A stretch of 64,000 nt of DNA from Pseudomonas sp. Irchel 3E20 (GCF_900187645.1 NZ_FYEE01000007.1:124001-188000), one strand, 5' to 3'; shown: positions 1 to 11,201, counted from the stretch's first letter. The notes: generated by a model from the letters alone, not told the origin. Numbers and translations are program-made.

Positions 1-866
1 CCGTCTATGGTCTGATCGCCATCGGCTACACAATGGTCTACGGCATCATTGGCATGATTAACTTCGCCCACGGCGAGGTTTATATGATCTCCGCGTACCT
101 CGCGGCGATCAGTCTGGCTCTGCTGGCTTATTTCGGTATCGAATCCTTCCCGCTGATGATTCTCGGCACCCTGGTGTTCACGGTCGTGGTGACCGGTGTA
201 TACGGCTGGGTCATCGAACGCGTCGCCTACAAACCCCTGCGCAACTCCACTCGCCTGGCGCCGCTCATCAGCGCCATCGGCATTTCGCTGATCCTGCAAA
301 ACTATGCGCAAATCAGCCAGGGCGCCCGCCAACAGGGCGTACCGACACTGCTCGAAGGCGCCATGCGCGTCGATATCGGCACCGGTTTTGTGCAACTGAC
401 CTACACCAAGATCTTCATCCTCGTGGCGGCTTTCGCCGGCATGGCGCTGCTGACCTACATCATCAAGTACACGCGCCTGGGCCGTATGTGCCGGGCCACC
501 CAGCAAGACCGCAAGATGGCCTCGATCCTGGGCATCAACACCGACCGGGTGATTTCCTACGTGTTCGTCATCGGCGCCGCCATGGCCGCGCTGGCCGGGG
601 TGCTGATTACCATGAACTACGGCACGTTCGACTTCTATGCCGGGTTCATCATCGGCATCAAGGCGTTCACCGCCGCGGTGCTCGGCGGCATCGGCTCGCT
701 GCCGGGGGCGATGCTGGGCGGCATCATCCTTGGCATCTCTGAGTCGCTGTTCTCCGGGCTCATCAACTCCGACTACAAAGACGTGTTCAGCTTCTCGCTG
801 CTGGTGCTGATCCTGATCTTCCGTCCCCAAGGCCTGCTGGGTCGCCCACTCGTGGCGAAGGTGTAA
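1..866 (+). CDS. livH: Branched-chain amino acid ABC transporter permease LivH/BraD (5' end outside window)
   Basis: Inner-membrane permease subunit of the high-affinity leucine/isoleucine/valine importer. The reading frame is open from base 3 and already reads VYGLIAIGYTMVYGIIG, the conserved first membrane region of LivH, so the true start lies upstream; by comparison with the usual ~307-residue family length roughly 20 residues are missing. The NFAHGE motif and several hydrophobic segments are visible, ending in the typical RPQGLLGRP tail. It ends 2 bases before livM, consistent with a livHMGF operon. The internal ATG at 33 is not the start. The periplasmic binding protein gene is not in the window. 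Confidence 0.95.
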   Translation, partial: VYGLIAIGYTMVYGIIGMINFAHGEVYMISAYLAAISLALLAYFGIESFPLMILGTLVFTVVVTGVYGWVIERVAYKPLRNSTRLAPLISAIGISLILQNYAQISQGARQQGVPTLLEGAMRVDIGTGFVQLTYTKIFILVAAFAGMALLTYIIKYTRLGRMCRATQQDRKMASILGINTDRVISYVFVIGAAMAALAGVLITMNYGTFDFYAGFIIGIKAFTAAVLGGIGSLPGAMLGGIILGISESLFSGLINSDYKDVFSFSLLVLILIFRPQGLLGRPLVAKV

Positions 867-868
867 GT

Positions 869-2167
869 ATGTCTGCTGCCAATAAACCAATGGATGTGAA
901 AAAGAGCGTCATCGACGCTGTGCTCGCGGGGCTGATCTCGCTGATCGTATTCGGGCCGATAGTCGGGGTGGTACTCGACGGCTACACCTTCAACCTGCAA
1001 CCGGCCCGCGTCGGCTGGTTGGTGGCAATCGTGATGGTAGGGCGTTTCGCCCTGAGCCTGTTCCTCCAGACCCCGCGTGGCCTGAAGGTGCTCGACGGCT
1101 TTGAAAGCACCGGCTCCGGGGTGCACGTGCTGGCGCCGGACTACAAGTCACGCCTGCGCTGGATCATCCCGGCGCTGATCGTGATCGCCATCGTGTTCCC
1201 CTTTTTCGCCAACAAATACGTGCTCACCGTGGTCATCCTCGGCCTGATCTACGTGCTGCTGGGCCTGGGCTTGAACATAGTGGTGGGCCTGGCTGGGCTG
1301 CTGGACCTGGGTTACGTGGCCTTCTACGCCATCGGTGCCTATGGCCTGGCGTTGGGCTATCAATACTTGGGCCTGGGCTTCTGGACGGTGCTGCCGCTGG
1401 CGGCCATCGCCGCGGCGATGGCCGGGTGCATCCTCGGGTTCCCGGTGTTGCGCATGCACGGCGACTACCTGGCCATCGTGACCCTGGGTTTTGGCGAAAT
1501 CATTCGCCTGGTGCTCAACAACTGGCTGTCGTTCACCGGCGGGCCCAATGGCATGCCGGTGCCTTCGCCGACCTTCTTCGGCCTGGAGTTCGGGCGCCGG
1601 GCCAAGGACGGCGGGGTGCCGTTCCATGAGTTTTTCGGCACGGCCTACAACCCCAACCTGAAGTTCCTGTTCATCTACATCGTGCTGTTCATCACCGTGC
1701 TGCTGGTGCTCTACATCAAGCATCGGCTGACCCGCATGCCGGTGGGCCGCGCCTGGGAGGCCCTGCGCGAAGATGAAATCGCCTGCCGCTCCATGGGCCT
1801 GAACCACGTGCTGGTCAAGCTCTCGGCCTTCACCATCGGCGCGTCCACGGCGGGCCTGGCCGGGGTGTTCTTTGCCAGCTACCAGGGCTTCGTCAACCCG
1901 TCCTCGTTCACCTTCTTCGAGTCGGCGCTGATCCTCGCCATCGTGGTGCTGGGCGGCATGGGCTCGACGGTGGGCGTGGTGATCGCCGCGTTCGTCCTCA
2001 CCGTGGCGCCGGAGCTGTTGCGCAGCTTCTCCGAATACCGGGTGCTGCTGTTCGGCGTGCTGATGGTGTTGATGATGATCTGGCGCCCCAGGGGCCTGAT
2101 CCGCATCAGCCGCACCGGGGTCAAACCGCGCAAGGGTGCCATTCACTATGAGAGGGCTGCGCCATGA
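869..2167 (+). CDS. livM: Branched-chain amino acid ABC transporter permease LivM/BraE
   Basis: Second membrane permease of the Liv importer, 432 residues. The first ~100 residues form the extra N-terminal membrane region typical of proteobacterial LivM (a DUF3382-type segment). The core follows from about residue 115 with LGLGLNIVVGLAGLLDLGY and, near residue 290, GRAWEALREDEIACRSMG, the cytoplasmic coupling loop that contacts the ATPases. The C-terminus WRPRGLI is family-typical. The start ATG is 2 bases after livH and the stop overlaps livG by 4 bases, so translation is probably coupled. Confidence 0.96.
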   Translation: MSAANKPMDVKKSVIDAVLAGLISLIVFGPIVGVVLDGYTFNLQPARVGWLVAIVMVGRFALSLFLQTPRGLKVLDGFESTGSGVHVLAPDYKSRLRWIIPALIVIAIVFPFFANKYVLTVVILGLIYVLLGLGLNIVVGLAGLLDLGYVAFYAIGAYGLALGYQYLGLGFWTVLPLAAIAAAMAGCILGFPVLRMHGDYLAIVTLGFGEIIRLVLNNWLSFTGGPNGMPVPSPTFFGLEFGRRAKDGGVPFHEFFGTAYNPNLKFLFIYIVLFITVLLVLYIKHRLTRMPVGRAWEALREDEIACRSMGLNHVLVKLSAFTIGASTAGLAGVFFASYQGFVNPSSFTFFESALILAIVVLGGMGSTVGVVIAAFVLTVAPELLRSFSEYRVLLFGVLMVLMMIWRPRGLIRISRTGVKPRKGAIHYERAAP

Positions 2168-3036
2168 GTGAAGTCGTCCTTTGTGTGGAAAAACTGATGA
2201 TGCATTTCGGCGGCATCAAGGCGCTGAGCGACGTCAGCCTGCAAGTCAAACGCAACTCGATCTTCGCCCTGATCGGCCCCAACGGCGCGGGCAAGACCAC
2301 GGTGTTCAACTGCCTCACCGGGTTCTACAAGGCCTCGGGCGGCAAGATCGAACTCAACGTGCGCGGCCAGCGCACCAACGTCATCCAGTTGCTGGGCGAA
2401 TCGTTCAAGGCGCGGGATTTCATTTCGCCCGCGTCCTTCGCCAGCCGCCTCTACTACAAAATGTTCGGCGGCACCCACCTGGTGAACCGCGCCGGCCTGG
2501 CCCGGACCTTCCAGAACATTCGCTTGTTCAAGGAAATGTCGGTGCTGGAGAACCTCCTGGTGGCCCAGCACATGTGGGTCAACCGCAGCCTGCTGGCGGG
2601 CATCCTCAACACCAAGGGCTACCGCAAGGCTGAGAGCGATGCGCTGGATTGCGCGTTCTACTGGCTGGAAGTGGTGGACCTGGTGGACTGCGCCAACCGC
2701 TTGGCCGGCGAGCTGTCCTACGGCCAGCAGCGGCGTTTGGAGATCGCCCGGGCCATGTGCACGCGCCCGCAGATCATCTGCCTCGACGAACCGGCCGCCG
2801 GCCTCAACCCCCAGGAAACCGAAGCACTGAGCGCGATGATCCGGCTGCTGCGCGACGAGCATGATCTGACCGTGGTGCTGATCGAACACGACATGGGCAT
2901 GGTGATGAGCATCAGCGACCACATCGTGGTGCTGGACCACGGCAACGTCATCGCCGAGGGCGGCCCTGACGCTATCCGCAACGACCCGAAAGTGATCGCC
3001 GCCTACCTGGGCGCGGATGAAGAGGAACTGGTATGA
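2164..3036 (+). CDS. livG: Branched-chain amino acid ABC transporter ATPase LivG/BraF
   Basis: One of the two cytoplasmic ATPases that power the Liv importer, 290 residues. The Walker A motif GPNGAGKT lies at residues 38-45, the ABC signature is LSYGQQRRLEIARAM, Walker B is IICLDEPAAGLNP and the switch His is in LIEHDM. An insertion of about 45 residues after Walker A (residues ~55-100) is normal for LivG and separates it from LivF. The gene overlaps livM and livF by 4 bases on each side. Confidence 0.96.
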   Translation: MSEVVLCVEKLMMHFGGIKALSDVSLQVKRNSIFALIGPNGAGKTTVFNCLTGFYKASGGKIELNVRGQRTNVIQLLGESFKARDFISPASFASRLYYKMFGGTHLVNRAGLARTFQNIRLFKEMSVLENLLVAQHMWVNRSLLAGILNTKGYRKAESDALDCAFYWLEVVDLVDCANRLAGELSYGQQRRLEIARAMCTRPQIICLDEPAAGLNPQETEALSAMIRLLRDEHDLTVVLIEHDMGMVMSISDHIVVLDHGNVIAEGGPDAIRNDPKVIAAYLGADEEELV

Positions 3037-3749
3037 GCCAACCGATCCTCGAACTCAAGGACCTGGACGTGTTCTACGGGCCGATCCAGGCCCTGAAGAA
3101 AGTCTCGATGCACATCAACGAAGGGGAAACCGTGAGCCTGATCGGCTCCAACGGCGCGGGCAAATCCACGCTGCTGATGTCGATCTTCGGCCAGCCGCGC
3201 GCGGCGAGCGGGCAGATCATCTATGGCGGCGTGGACATTACCCACAAGTCTTCCCACTACATCGCCTCCCACGGCATCGCCCAATCGCCGGAGGGGCGGC
3301 GAGTGTTCCCCGACATGACCGTGGAAGAGAACCTGCTGATGGGCACCATCCCCATCGGCGACAAGCACGCCAGCGAAGACATGCAGCGCATGTTCGAGCT
3401 GTTCCCCAGGCTCAAGGAGCGCCGCACCCAGCGCGCCATGACCATGTCCGGCGGCGAGCAGCAAATGCTCGCCATTGCCCGGGCGTTGATGAGCCGGCCC
3501 AAGCTGTTGCTGCTGGACGAACCGAGCCTGGGGCTGGCGCCCATTGTGGTCAAACAGATCTTCGCCACCCTGCGGGAACTGGCGGCCACCGGCATGACGA
3601 TCTTCCTCGTCGAGCAAAACGCCAACCACGCCCTCAAGCTCTCGGACCGGGCCTATGTGATGGTCAACGGTGAAATCCGCCTGACCGGCACGGGCCAGGA
3701 ACTGCTGGTCAACGAAGAAGTGCGCAACGCCTACCTGGGCGGCCACTGA
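3033..3749 (+). CDS. livF: Branched-chain amino acid ABC transporter ATPase LivF/BraG
   Basis: Second cytoplasmic ATPase of the Liv importer, 238 residues, the usual compact LivF size. Walker A GSNGAGKS is at residues 38-45; the signature MSGGEQQMLAIARALM and Walker B LLLLDEPSLGLAP follow, and LVEQNANHAL carries a Gln after the switch region as is common in LivF. It is the last gene of the operon: a REP array begins 20 bases after the stop and no further gene follows in the same direction until 4564. Confidence 0.96.
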   Translation: MSQPILELKDLDVFYGPIQALKKVSMHINEGETVSLIGSNGAGKSTLLMSIFGQPRAASGQIIYGGVDITHKSSHYIASHGIAQSPEGRRVFPDMTVEENLLMGTIPIGDKHASEDMQRMFELFPRLKERRTQRAMTMSGGEQQMLAIARALMSRPKLLLLDEPSLGLAPIVVKQIFATLRELAATGMTIFLVEQNANHALKLSDRAYVMVNGEIRLTGTGQELLVNEEVRNAYLGGH

Positions 3750-3768
3750 TACACCCGCCGCACAACCC

Positions 3769-3883
3769 GTGGGCGCGAGCCTGCTCGCGATGGCGATCTA
3801 AAAACCGCCATCGCCCTGTAGGAGCCTGGCTTGCCAGCGATAGCGATTTCAAGACCGCCGTCGCGGGTAAGCCAAGCCCCTAC
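3769..3883. repeat. REP palindrome array downstream of livF
   Basis: A REP half-element (GTGGGCGCGAGCCTGCTCGC, 3769-3788, plus GATGGCG) is followed by CGCCATCGCC. A second, diverged pair in inverted orientation runs from GTAGGAGCC at 3818 to CCCCTAC at 3883. Paired inverted REPs (REPINs) are common 3' of Pseudomonas operons, where they can protect mRNA ends or bind gyrase/RAYT transposase. The sequence match is clear; a role here is inferred only. Confidence 0.75.
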
Positions 3884-5331
<1,448 letters not shown>

Positions 5332-5423
5332 GGCGGCAAATCGGCCAAAACATGGCATAAGGTACACTCGCGCCTCTGAACCCCGCCGCGCCCTGCGGTT
5401 TCAAGGTTCCAACAGGAGGCTAT

Positions 5424-6329
5424 GTGAGTAACCGAGGTGAGCAGGCCCTGCTCAAACAATCCACCGTACTGATGTTTGCCGTGGCGATCGCCGGGATCGC
5501 CACGGGTTTTATTTCTGGCTCCCAATCCATCCTGTTCGATGGGTTTTTCTCTCTGATCGCCACCTTCATCAAAGTCCTGATGCTGATTACCGCGCGCCTG
5601 ATCGCCAAGCAAAGCAACGCGCGGTTCCAGTTCGGCTACTGGCACCTGGAGCCCATGGTGCTGCTGATCGAGGGCAGTTTCCTGCTGCTGATCGCCATCT
5701 ACGCCTTTCTCAACGGGGTGTTCGGCATTATCAATGGCGGGCGCGACATCGAGCTGGGGCTGGTGATCGTCTACGCGGCGGTGTTTAGCCTGGTCGAGTT
5801 CGCCTATTTCTTCTACGTGCGCTACCGCAACCGCCGGCTCAAGTCGTCGCTGATCCAGTTCGACAACATCAGTTGGCTGGTGGACGCCATGCTCTCGGTG
5901 GGCTTGCTGGTGAGCTTTCTCGCCGCACTGCTGCTCAAGAGCCAGGGCTATGGCCAATGGGCGTTGTACGTTGACCCGGCGATCCTGATCCTGCTGGCCC
6001 TGAGCATGCTGGCGCCGGCCTGGAAGATCCTCAAACCGGCCATGCGCGACGTGTTGGGGATCGTCCCCGACCAACTCGACAGCCAGGTGCGCCAGGTAAT
6101 GGACCAGGCCAAGGCTGCCCATGGCTTCGACGATTACGTGTCTTACGTGCAAAAGCACGGGCGGGCGCGGTTTATCGAGATTCATGTGGTGCTGCCGGCC
6201 GACTACCCGATCGCCGCCGTCGCCACCCTCGATGCCTTGCGCGAAGAGATATCCACAGCCCTGGGCAAACCGGATGCGGCGCGCTGGTTGACCATCAGCT
6301 TTACCGGCGAGCGTAAGTGGATTGCGTGA
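5424..6329 (+). CDS. Cation diffusion facilitator family transporter
   Basis: Inner-membrane protein of 301 residues with about five to six hydrophobic segments and a soluble C-terminal domain from roughly residue 205, the CDF (cation efflux) layout. SQSILFDGFFSLI near residues 33-45 corresponds to the CDF TM2 metal-site region with Asp39; LIQFDNISWLVDAML is the matching TM5 region. The usual HxxxD pair is only partly present, so the metal (Zn, Co, Fe) cannot be named. GTG at 5424 is chosen because a strong AGGAGG (5414-5419) precedes it and the ATG at 5422 runs straight into a stop. Confidence 0.82.
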   Translation: MSNRGEQALLKQSTVLMFAVAIAGIATGFISGSQSILFDGFFSLIATFIKVLMLITARLIAKQSNARFQFGYWHLEPMVLLIEGSFLLLIAIYAFLNGVFGIINGGRDIELGLVIVYAAVFSLVEFAYFFYVRYRNRRLKSSLIQFDNISWLVDAMLSVGLLVSFLAALLLKSQGYGQWALYVDPAILILLALSMLAPAWKILKPAMRDVLGIVPDQLDSQVRQVMDQAKAAHGFDDYVSYVQKHGRARFIEIHVVLPADYPIAAVATLDALREEISTALGKPDAARWLTISFTGERKWIA

Positions 6330-6383
6330 GGGCTGTGGCGATAAGCAACGGTGGGAGCGGGCGGCTGCCACAGCGCCAATGGC

Positions 6384-7517
6384 TCAGCCCAAATATTGCG
6401 CCAAGCCGCGATAACAGGTGGCCAGGTGATACGGGGTGGTGGAGGGCATGTCGCGGCGGCTGACGCTGGCGTTGGCATCGAGGCACTCGTACCAGCCGCC
6501 GGGGTGCAGGAAGTGTTGCTGCAACGCCTCTAGCTGGCGTTGCAGGCGCGGTTCGCTGGCGGGGCGCAGGGTCAGGGCGCGCAGGTATTCGGCCTGGGCC
6601 CAGATGCGCTGGGTGGCGTCGCGCACGCCGCCCTCCAGGTCGAGCATGCCGCTGACGCTGGCGGTGCGGTCATCCACGCCGACCTGCTCGGCGTAGGCGA
6701 ACGCCCGTTCCAGGGAGGCATGCAGCGGCGTGCCCTTGAGCAGCGGCGAGGAACCGAGCAAAAACAGCCACTCGAACTGATGCCCCGGCTCGAACCAGTT
6801 ATCCACAGCCCCCAGCGGTTTCTCCATCATCACTCCGTGGCGCGGCTCGACGAACCGCCGCTGCATACCCGCGCACAGTTGCTCCAGGGCCGCTTGCACC
6901 TTGGCATCGGGGCGCGCGGCGAGGGTGGCGAGCAAGGCTTCGGCCAGGTGCATCAACGGGTTTTGCAAGGGGCCAGCGGCCAGCGCCGACCAATCGCGTT
7001 CGAGTACCGCTTCATACAAGCCGCCGTCGATGGCGAAGCGCTCGGCGACCACTTGCAGCGCCGCGTTGAGCACCGATTCCACCAACGGCTCGCGCACCCG
7101 GGCCCAGTAATGGGCGCAGGCGAAAATGATGAAGGCGTGGGTGTAGAGGTCTTTGCGCGTGTCCAGCGGCGCGCCTTGGGCATCGATGCTGTAGAACCAG
7201 CCACCGTGCTCGGCGTCGTGGAAGTGGCGCTGCAACGAGCGGAACAGCGCCTCGGCCCGTTCCTCGGCGCCGCTGATGCCGGGTTCGCCGATCAGGCTGG
7301 CAAACAGGTACAGCTGCCGCGCACACGCCATGGCCCGATAGCGCTGGGGCGGCAGGGGCTGGTGCTGGGCGTCCAGCGCTTCATAAGGCAGGGCCAATTG
7401 CGCGTTCCAGCCCGGGCCTTGCCACAGCGGCACGATCACCCCGCGAAAGTGCTGTTGCACCGTGGCGAACAGGGCGGTCAATTCAGGCTGGCTGGCAGAG
7501 CGGGAAGCGTGGGGCAT
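6384..7517 (-). CDS. AGE-family sugar epimerase/isomerase
   Basis: A 377-residue cytoplasmic protein of the N-acylglucosamine 2-epimerase/mannose isomerase (AGE) superfamily, an alpha/alpha barrel. Visible family marks are RYRAMACARQLYLFA near the N-terminus, HGGWFYSID, LYTHAFIIFACAHYW, NPLMHLAEALLA, the FEPGHQFEWLFLL segment with the conserved His, and RIWAQAEYLRAL. Such enzymes interconvert aldoses and ketoses (for example mannose/fructose). The exact substrate is not evident and no sugar genes are adjacent. It is convergent with the cation efflux gene. Confidence 0.82.
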   Translation of the reverse strand: MPHASRSASQPELTALFATVQQHFRGVIVPLWQGPGWNAQLALPYEALDAQHQPLPPQRYRAMACARQLYLFASLIGEPGISGAEERAEALFRSLQRHFHDAEHGGWFYSIDAQGAPLDTRKDLYTHAFIIFACAHYWARVREPLVESVLNAALQVVAERFAIDGGLYEAVLERDWSALAAGPLQNPLMHLAEALLATLAARPDAKVQAALEQLCAGMQRRFVEPRHGVMMEKPLGAVDNWFEPGHQFEWLFLLGSSPLLKGTPLHASLERAFAYAEQVGVDDRTASVSGMLDLEGGVRDATQRIWAQAEYLRALTLRPASEPRLQRQLEALQQHFLHPGGWYECLDANASVSRRDMPSTTPYHLATCYRGLAQYLG

Positions 7518-7637
7518 TGGCGGGCGTCGTCACGGCAGGGGTGTTTGCGCGACATGGTAGCAGAGAGCCTTGGCTTGGGAGAGGTGGCCCGGCATCACAG
7601 GCAAGGCCCACCTCCCTTGGCAAACACCGCAAGACAA

Positions 7638-7666
7638 CTGTGGGAGCGAGCCTGAACGCGATAGCG
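7638..7666. repeat. Single degenerate REP element
   Basis: CTGTGGGAGCGAGCCTGAAC followed by GCGATAGCG matches the REP consensus of this genome with changes in the loop. It lies between the AGE gene and the HupE/UreJ gene, downstream of the latter. Confidence 0.55.
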
Positions 7667-7685
7667 CCCTCCAAACCATTGAACA

Positions 7686-8258
7686 TCACCCCGCCAACAA
7701 CCACACCCCAGTCGCCGCCGACACCGCCCCCGCCAACCGCACCAGCGGCGCGGCCGCCCGTGGCAGCACGCGCACCAGGGCAAACCCGGCGCCATGCAGG
7801 GCGCCGGTGGCGGCGACAAAACCGGCGGCATAGCTCCAGGGGCTGGCCATGGCCGGCAGTTCCAGGCCATGGGCCACGCCGTGGAACAGGGCAAACAGCG
7901 CCGTGGCCGCCAGCGCCAGGCTCAGGGGCGGGCGCACCGCCAGGGCCACCGCCAGGCCCAGGGCCAGTACCGAGGCGGCGATGCCGCTTTCCAGGGCCGG
8001 CAGGTGCAGCCCTGCAAAACCCAGCACGCCGCCCAGCAACATCGTGGCGACAAAGCTGCACGGCAGCGCCCAACGCGCCGCACCCTGTTGCTGCGCCGCC
8101 CACAGGCCAACGGCGAGCATGGCCAGCAAGTGGTCGAGGCCGCCGATGGGGTGGCTGATACCGGCGATCAAACCGTTGTCGCCGTGGCCAGGGTGGGCCA
8201 GGGCCAGGGCGGGGGTGAGCAGCAGCGCGAGGGCGGCAAGGGTACGGGGCAATGTCAT
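7686..8258 (-). CDS. ureJ: HupE/UreJ-type nickel permease
   Basis: Integral membrane protein of 190 residues with a signal-like first segment ending in ALALA, then HPGHGDNG and six hydrophobic segments. The HX5DH nickel/cobalt-binding motif is HPIGGLDH, residues 36-43, in the first mature helix, diagnostic of HupE/UreJ. It sits 32 bases downstream of ureG on the same strand, so it most likely supplies Ni2+ for urease maturation. HupE is the alternative family name; hydrogenase genes are absent here, which favours the urease role. Confidence 0.88.
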   Translation of the reverse strand: MTLPRTLAALALLLTPALALAHPGHGDNGLIAGISHPIGGLDHLLAMLAVGLWAAQQQGAARWALPCSFVATMLLGGVLGFAGLHLPALESGIAASVLALGLAVALAVRPPLSLALAATALFALFHGVAHGLELPAMASPWSYAAGFVAATGALHGAGFALVRVLPRAAAPLVRLAGAVSAATGVWLLAG

Positions 8259-8290
8259 GGATAAGCGTCCTTGTTGGTGTGAATAAGGGT

Positions 8291-8908
<618 letters not shown>

Positions 8909-8917
8909 GGGTTTCTC

Positions 8918-9592
8918 CTAGGAACGAAACAGACGGCTGTACTGGCGCTCATGGGCCATGCACGCCAAGGACAGGCCAAACGCGGCGCTGCCGTAATGGT
9001 GAGGGTCGAGGCGGGCGGCGTGCTCGCGGGCCTGTTGCAGCACCGGCAGCAGTTCGCTGGTCAGGCGCTGGGCGGCTTGCTGGCCCAGGGGCAGGGTTTT
9101 CATCAGCACGGCCAATTGGTTTTCCAGCCAACTCCACAGCCAGGCGTCGAGGGCGTCGGCCGGGGTGATGCGCCAGGCCCGCGCCGCCAATGCCCAGCCC
9201 AGGGCCAGGTGCGGCTCGTCCTGCTGCTGGAGAAAGGCCCGGGCCGGGGCGTCCAGCTCCGGCAAGCCGTTGAGCAACTGCTGCAACGAGTAGCCCATCT
9301 GCCGGCTCTCCTGATGCAATTCGCGGGTTTCGCGGCTGGCCCGGTGCTGTTCGCAGTGGCTGTGCAGCGCGGGCCAGTCGTCGTTGGCGGCGGCGCTGCA
9401 ATGGGCGAGCAGCAGCGGCGCCTCGAAACGGCTGAGGTTGAGCCGCAACTGATCGCTGAGCCAGCGCTTGGCGCTAGCGGCGTCGTGCACGCGGGCGTTA
9501 TCCACCGCCATTTCCAGGCCCTGGGAATAGCTGTAGCCACCAATCGGCAACTGCGGGCTGGCCAGGCGCAGCAGGGCCCAGGCCGGGCTCAC
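8918..9592 (-). CDS. ureF: Urease accessory protein UreF
   Basis: Cytoplasmic accessory protein of 224 residues that joins UreD/H and UreG in the urease activation complex. Family marks are LLRLASPQLPIGGYSYSQGLE at the N-terminus, ETRELHQESRQMGYSL in the middle and the C-terminal S-R-L-F-R-S tail. The start is a GTG at 9592 that overlaps the end of ureE by 4 bases, which fits translational coupling. Confidence 0.95.
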   Translation of the reverse strand: MSPAWALLRLASPQLPIGGYSYSQGLEMAVDNARVHDAASAKRWLSDQLRLNLSRFEAPLLLAHCSAAANDDWPALHSHCEQHRASRETRELHQESRQMGYSLQQLLNGLPELDAPARAFLQQQDEPHLALGWALAARAWRITPADALDAWLWSWLENQLAVLMKTLPLGQQAAQRLTSELLPVLQQAREHAARLDPHHYGSAAFGLSLACMAHERQYSRLFRS

Positions 9593-10089
9593 GGGCGCAC
9601 GCCGAACTGGTGCAACTTGGGCGCGTAGTTGAAGGCTTCTTCGCCGTGGCGCGAATGATGATGGCCACCGCCATAGGCGCCGTGTTCCGGTGCGAAGGGT
9701 GCCTCCAGGGCCTGCACGGTGGCGCCCAGTTGTTCGAGCATGGCCTTGAGCACGTAGTCGTCGAGCAGGCGCAACCAGCCGTCGCCCACTTGCAGGGCCA
9801 CGTGGCGGTTGCCCAGGTGATAGGCGGCGCGGGTCAGCTCAAACGCGCTGGCGCAGGTGACGTGCAGCAACTGCTCAGGCCGCGCGCGCACCCGCACCAC
9901 ACGGCCGTCCTCGGCGCGCAGGTATTCGCCGTCATACAGCGGCGGCTGGCCGCGCTCCAGGAACAACCCCACGTCCTCACCCTCGGCACTGAAACAGCGC
10001 AAGCGGCTTTTGCTGCGCGCCTCGAAGGTGAGGTGCAACTCGGCGGCCCATTCAGGTTGGGCGGCGATCCGTTGGTGAATGACCAGCAT
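9589..10089 (-). CDS. ureE: Urease nickel metallochaperone UreE
   Basis: Nickel-binding chaperone of 166 residues that hands Ni2+ to UreG. The N-terminal peptide-binding domain contains FEARSKSRLRCFSAEGEDVG; the C-terminal metal-binding domain contains LGNRHVALQVG with the conserved His, and the tail includes HGAYGGGHHHSRHG, a moderately His-rich end typical of UreE. It is the first gene of ureE-F-G-J. A GGAAG site precedes the ATG. Confidence 0.95.
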   Translation of the reverse strand: MLVIHQRIAAQPEWAAELHLTFEARSKSRLRCFSAEGEDVGLFLERGQPPLYDGEYLRAEDGRVVRVRARPEQLLHVTCASAFELTRAAYHLGNRHVALQVGDGWLRLLDDYVLKAMLEQLGATVQALEAPFAPEHGAYGGGHHHSRHGEEAFNYAPKLHQFGVRP

Positions 10090-10568
10090 CGGCAGGCTTC
10101 CGGCTAAAGGCGATGCAGGGGCTAGAGCAAGGGGCTTGCCAATTGCGCTGGGGCGTAGGAAAAGCCTGTCGGGCCGGGTCGGCGCTAGAAAATGGGGCGC
10201 AGGGAAGGGTGGAGATTGGTGCGCTGGGCGAAGGCGCGCCCCGTTTTGGGGCGTGCATGATGGGGCCGCGAGCTTTTGTGGGAGTAACGGTCTTACCCCT
10301 ACCCTTCGTCACCGCCACTGCGTGCCGCCACCGCGAGCAGCGCAAAACAGATCACGCCCACACTGTGGGAGCGGGCCTTGCCCGCGATGAGGCTGGGACA
10401 GGCGACGCACTTCTGGCACTTGGAATGCTGTCATCGCGAGCGGGCTCGCTCCCACAGAGGAAAATGAAAATCCCACCCGCACTACAGTTCAACTGTGGGG
10501 CTTGCCCGCGAGAGCGGTCTAACAGCTTCTAAGTCGGCTGGCCCTCATCGCGAGCAAGCTCGCCCGGG
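10090..10568. repeat. Composite REP region between ureE and desT-like gene
   Basis: This 479-base gap has no gene. From 10277 to about 10350 lies a block containing GTCTTACCCCTACC and GCGTGCCGCCACCGCGAGCA that recurs at 21889 and, inverted, at 12109-12180. It is followed by an inverted REP pair (10363-10390 with 10431-10457), then the motif GAAAATCCCACCCGCACTAC and a second REP pair (10493-10566). Bases 10090-10276 show nothing recognisable. Confidence 0.7.
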
Positions 10569-11201
10569 TTATTCCGTACTGCCCAACCCTTGCCAATGCT
10601 TGAGGCCGATAAAGATGAAGCGCAGTTGCTGGGTGATTTTCGCCTGGGGCGTGAGGTGCTCGGGCAGGGCCTGGGCGGGCGGGTCGATGATGTCGGGGAG
10701 GGTGGCGAACACGCTTTTGACGATCAGGTCGGCCATCACCGACAACGCGGCGAGGTCCAGGTGTTGCAGCTTGGGCATCAGCACCAGGTCGGCGGCCAGG
10801 TCGGCGCTGATGTTCTCGCGCAGGGCCGCGATGGCCTGGCGCACCGGCAGCGAGCCGCCGTATTGCTCGCGGGCGAGGAACAAAAACTGCGAACGGTTGG
10901 CGCTGACCACGTCGAGAAAGATGCGCACCGAGGCATCGATGATGCCGCCCATCACGAATTCGTTGTGGCGTACCAGGCGGATGGTGGCGCGGAAGGTCTG
11001 GCCGACTTCGCTGACCAGCTCCAGGCCCAATTGGTCCATGTCGGTGAAATGCCGGTAGAACCCGGTGGGCACGATGCCCGCGGTCTTGGCCACTTCACGT
11101 AGGCTCAGGCTGCCGAATCCGCGGCCGCACTCCATCAAATGGCGGGCTGCGTCCATCAGGGCGTTGCGGGTCTGTTGCTTCTGTTCGGCGCGGGGCAGCA
11201 T
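10569..11201 (-). CDS. desT: TetR-family regulator, DesT/FabR type
   Basis: A 210-residue TetR regulator. The N-terminal helix-turn-helix is SLREVAKTAGIVPTGFYRHF (residues ~34-53), which in DesT/FabR binds DNA when the cell's unsaturated acyl-CoA balance changes; a GxxxRHF recognition helix is typical. The C-terminal ligand domain LFLAREQYGGSLPVR fits the same subfamily. In P. aeruginosa, as I recall, desT (PA4890) is directly beside ureE (PA4891), the same neighbourhood as here, which supports the name. The desaturase genes desBC that accompany it there are absent from the window. Confidence 0.75.
   Translation of the reverse strand: MLPRAEQKQQTRNALMDAARHLMECGRGFGSLSLREVAKTAGIVPTGFYRHFTDMDQLGLELVSEVGQTFRATIRLVRHNEFVMGGIIDASVRIFLDVVSANRSQFLFLAREQYGGSLPVRQAIAALRENISADLAADLVLMPKLQHLDLAALSVMADLIVKSVFATLPDIIDPPAQALPEHLTPQAKITQQLRFIFIGLKHWQGLGSTE

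Noticed and set aside
10277..10566. REP clusters considered as CRISPR arrays
   Set aside because: Units are palindromic, in inverted pairs, irregularly spaced, and dispersed across the window; no cas genes.
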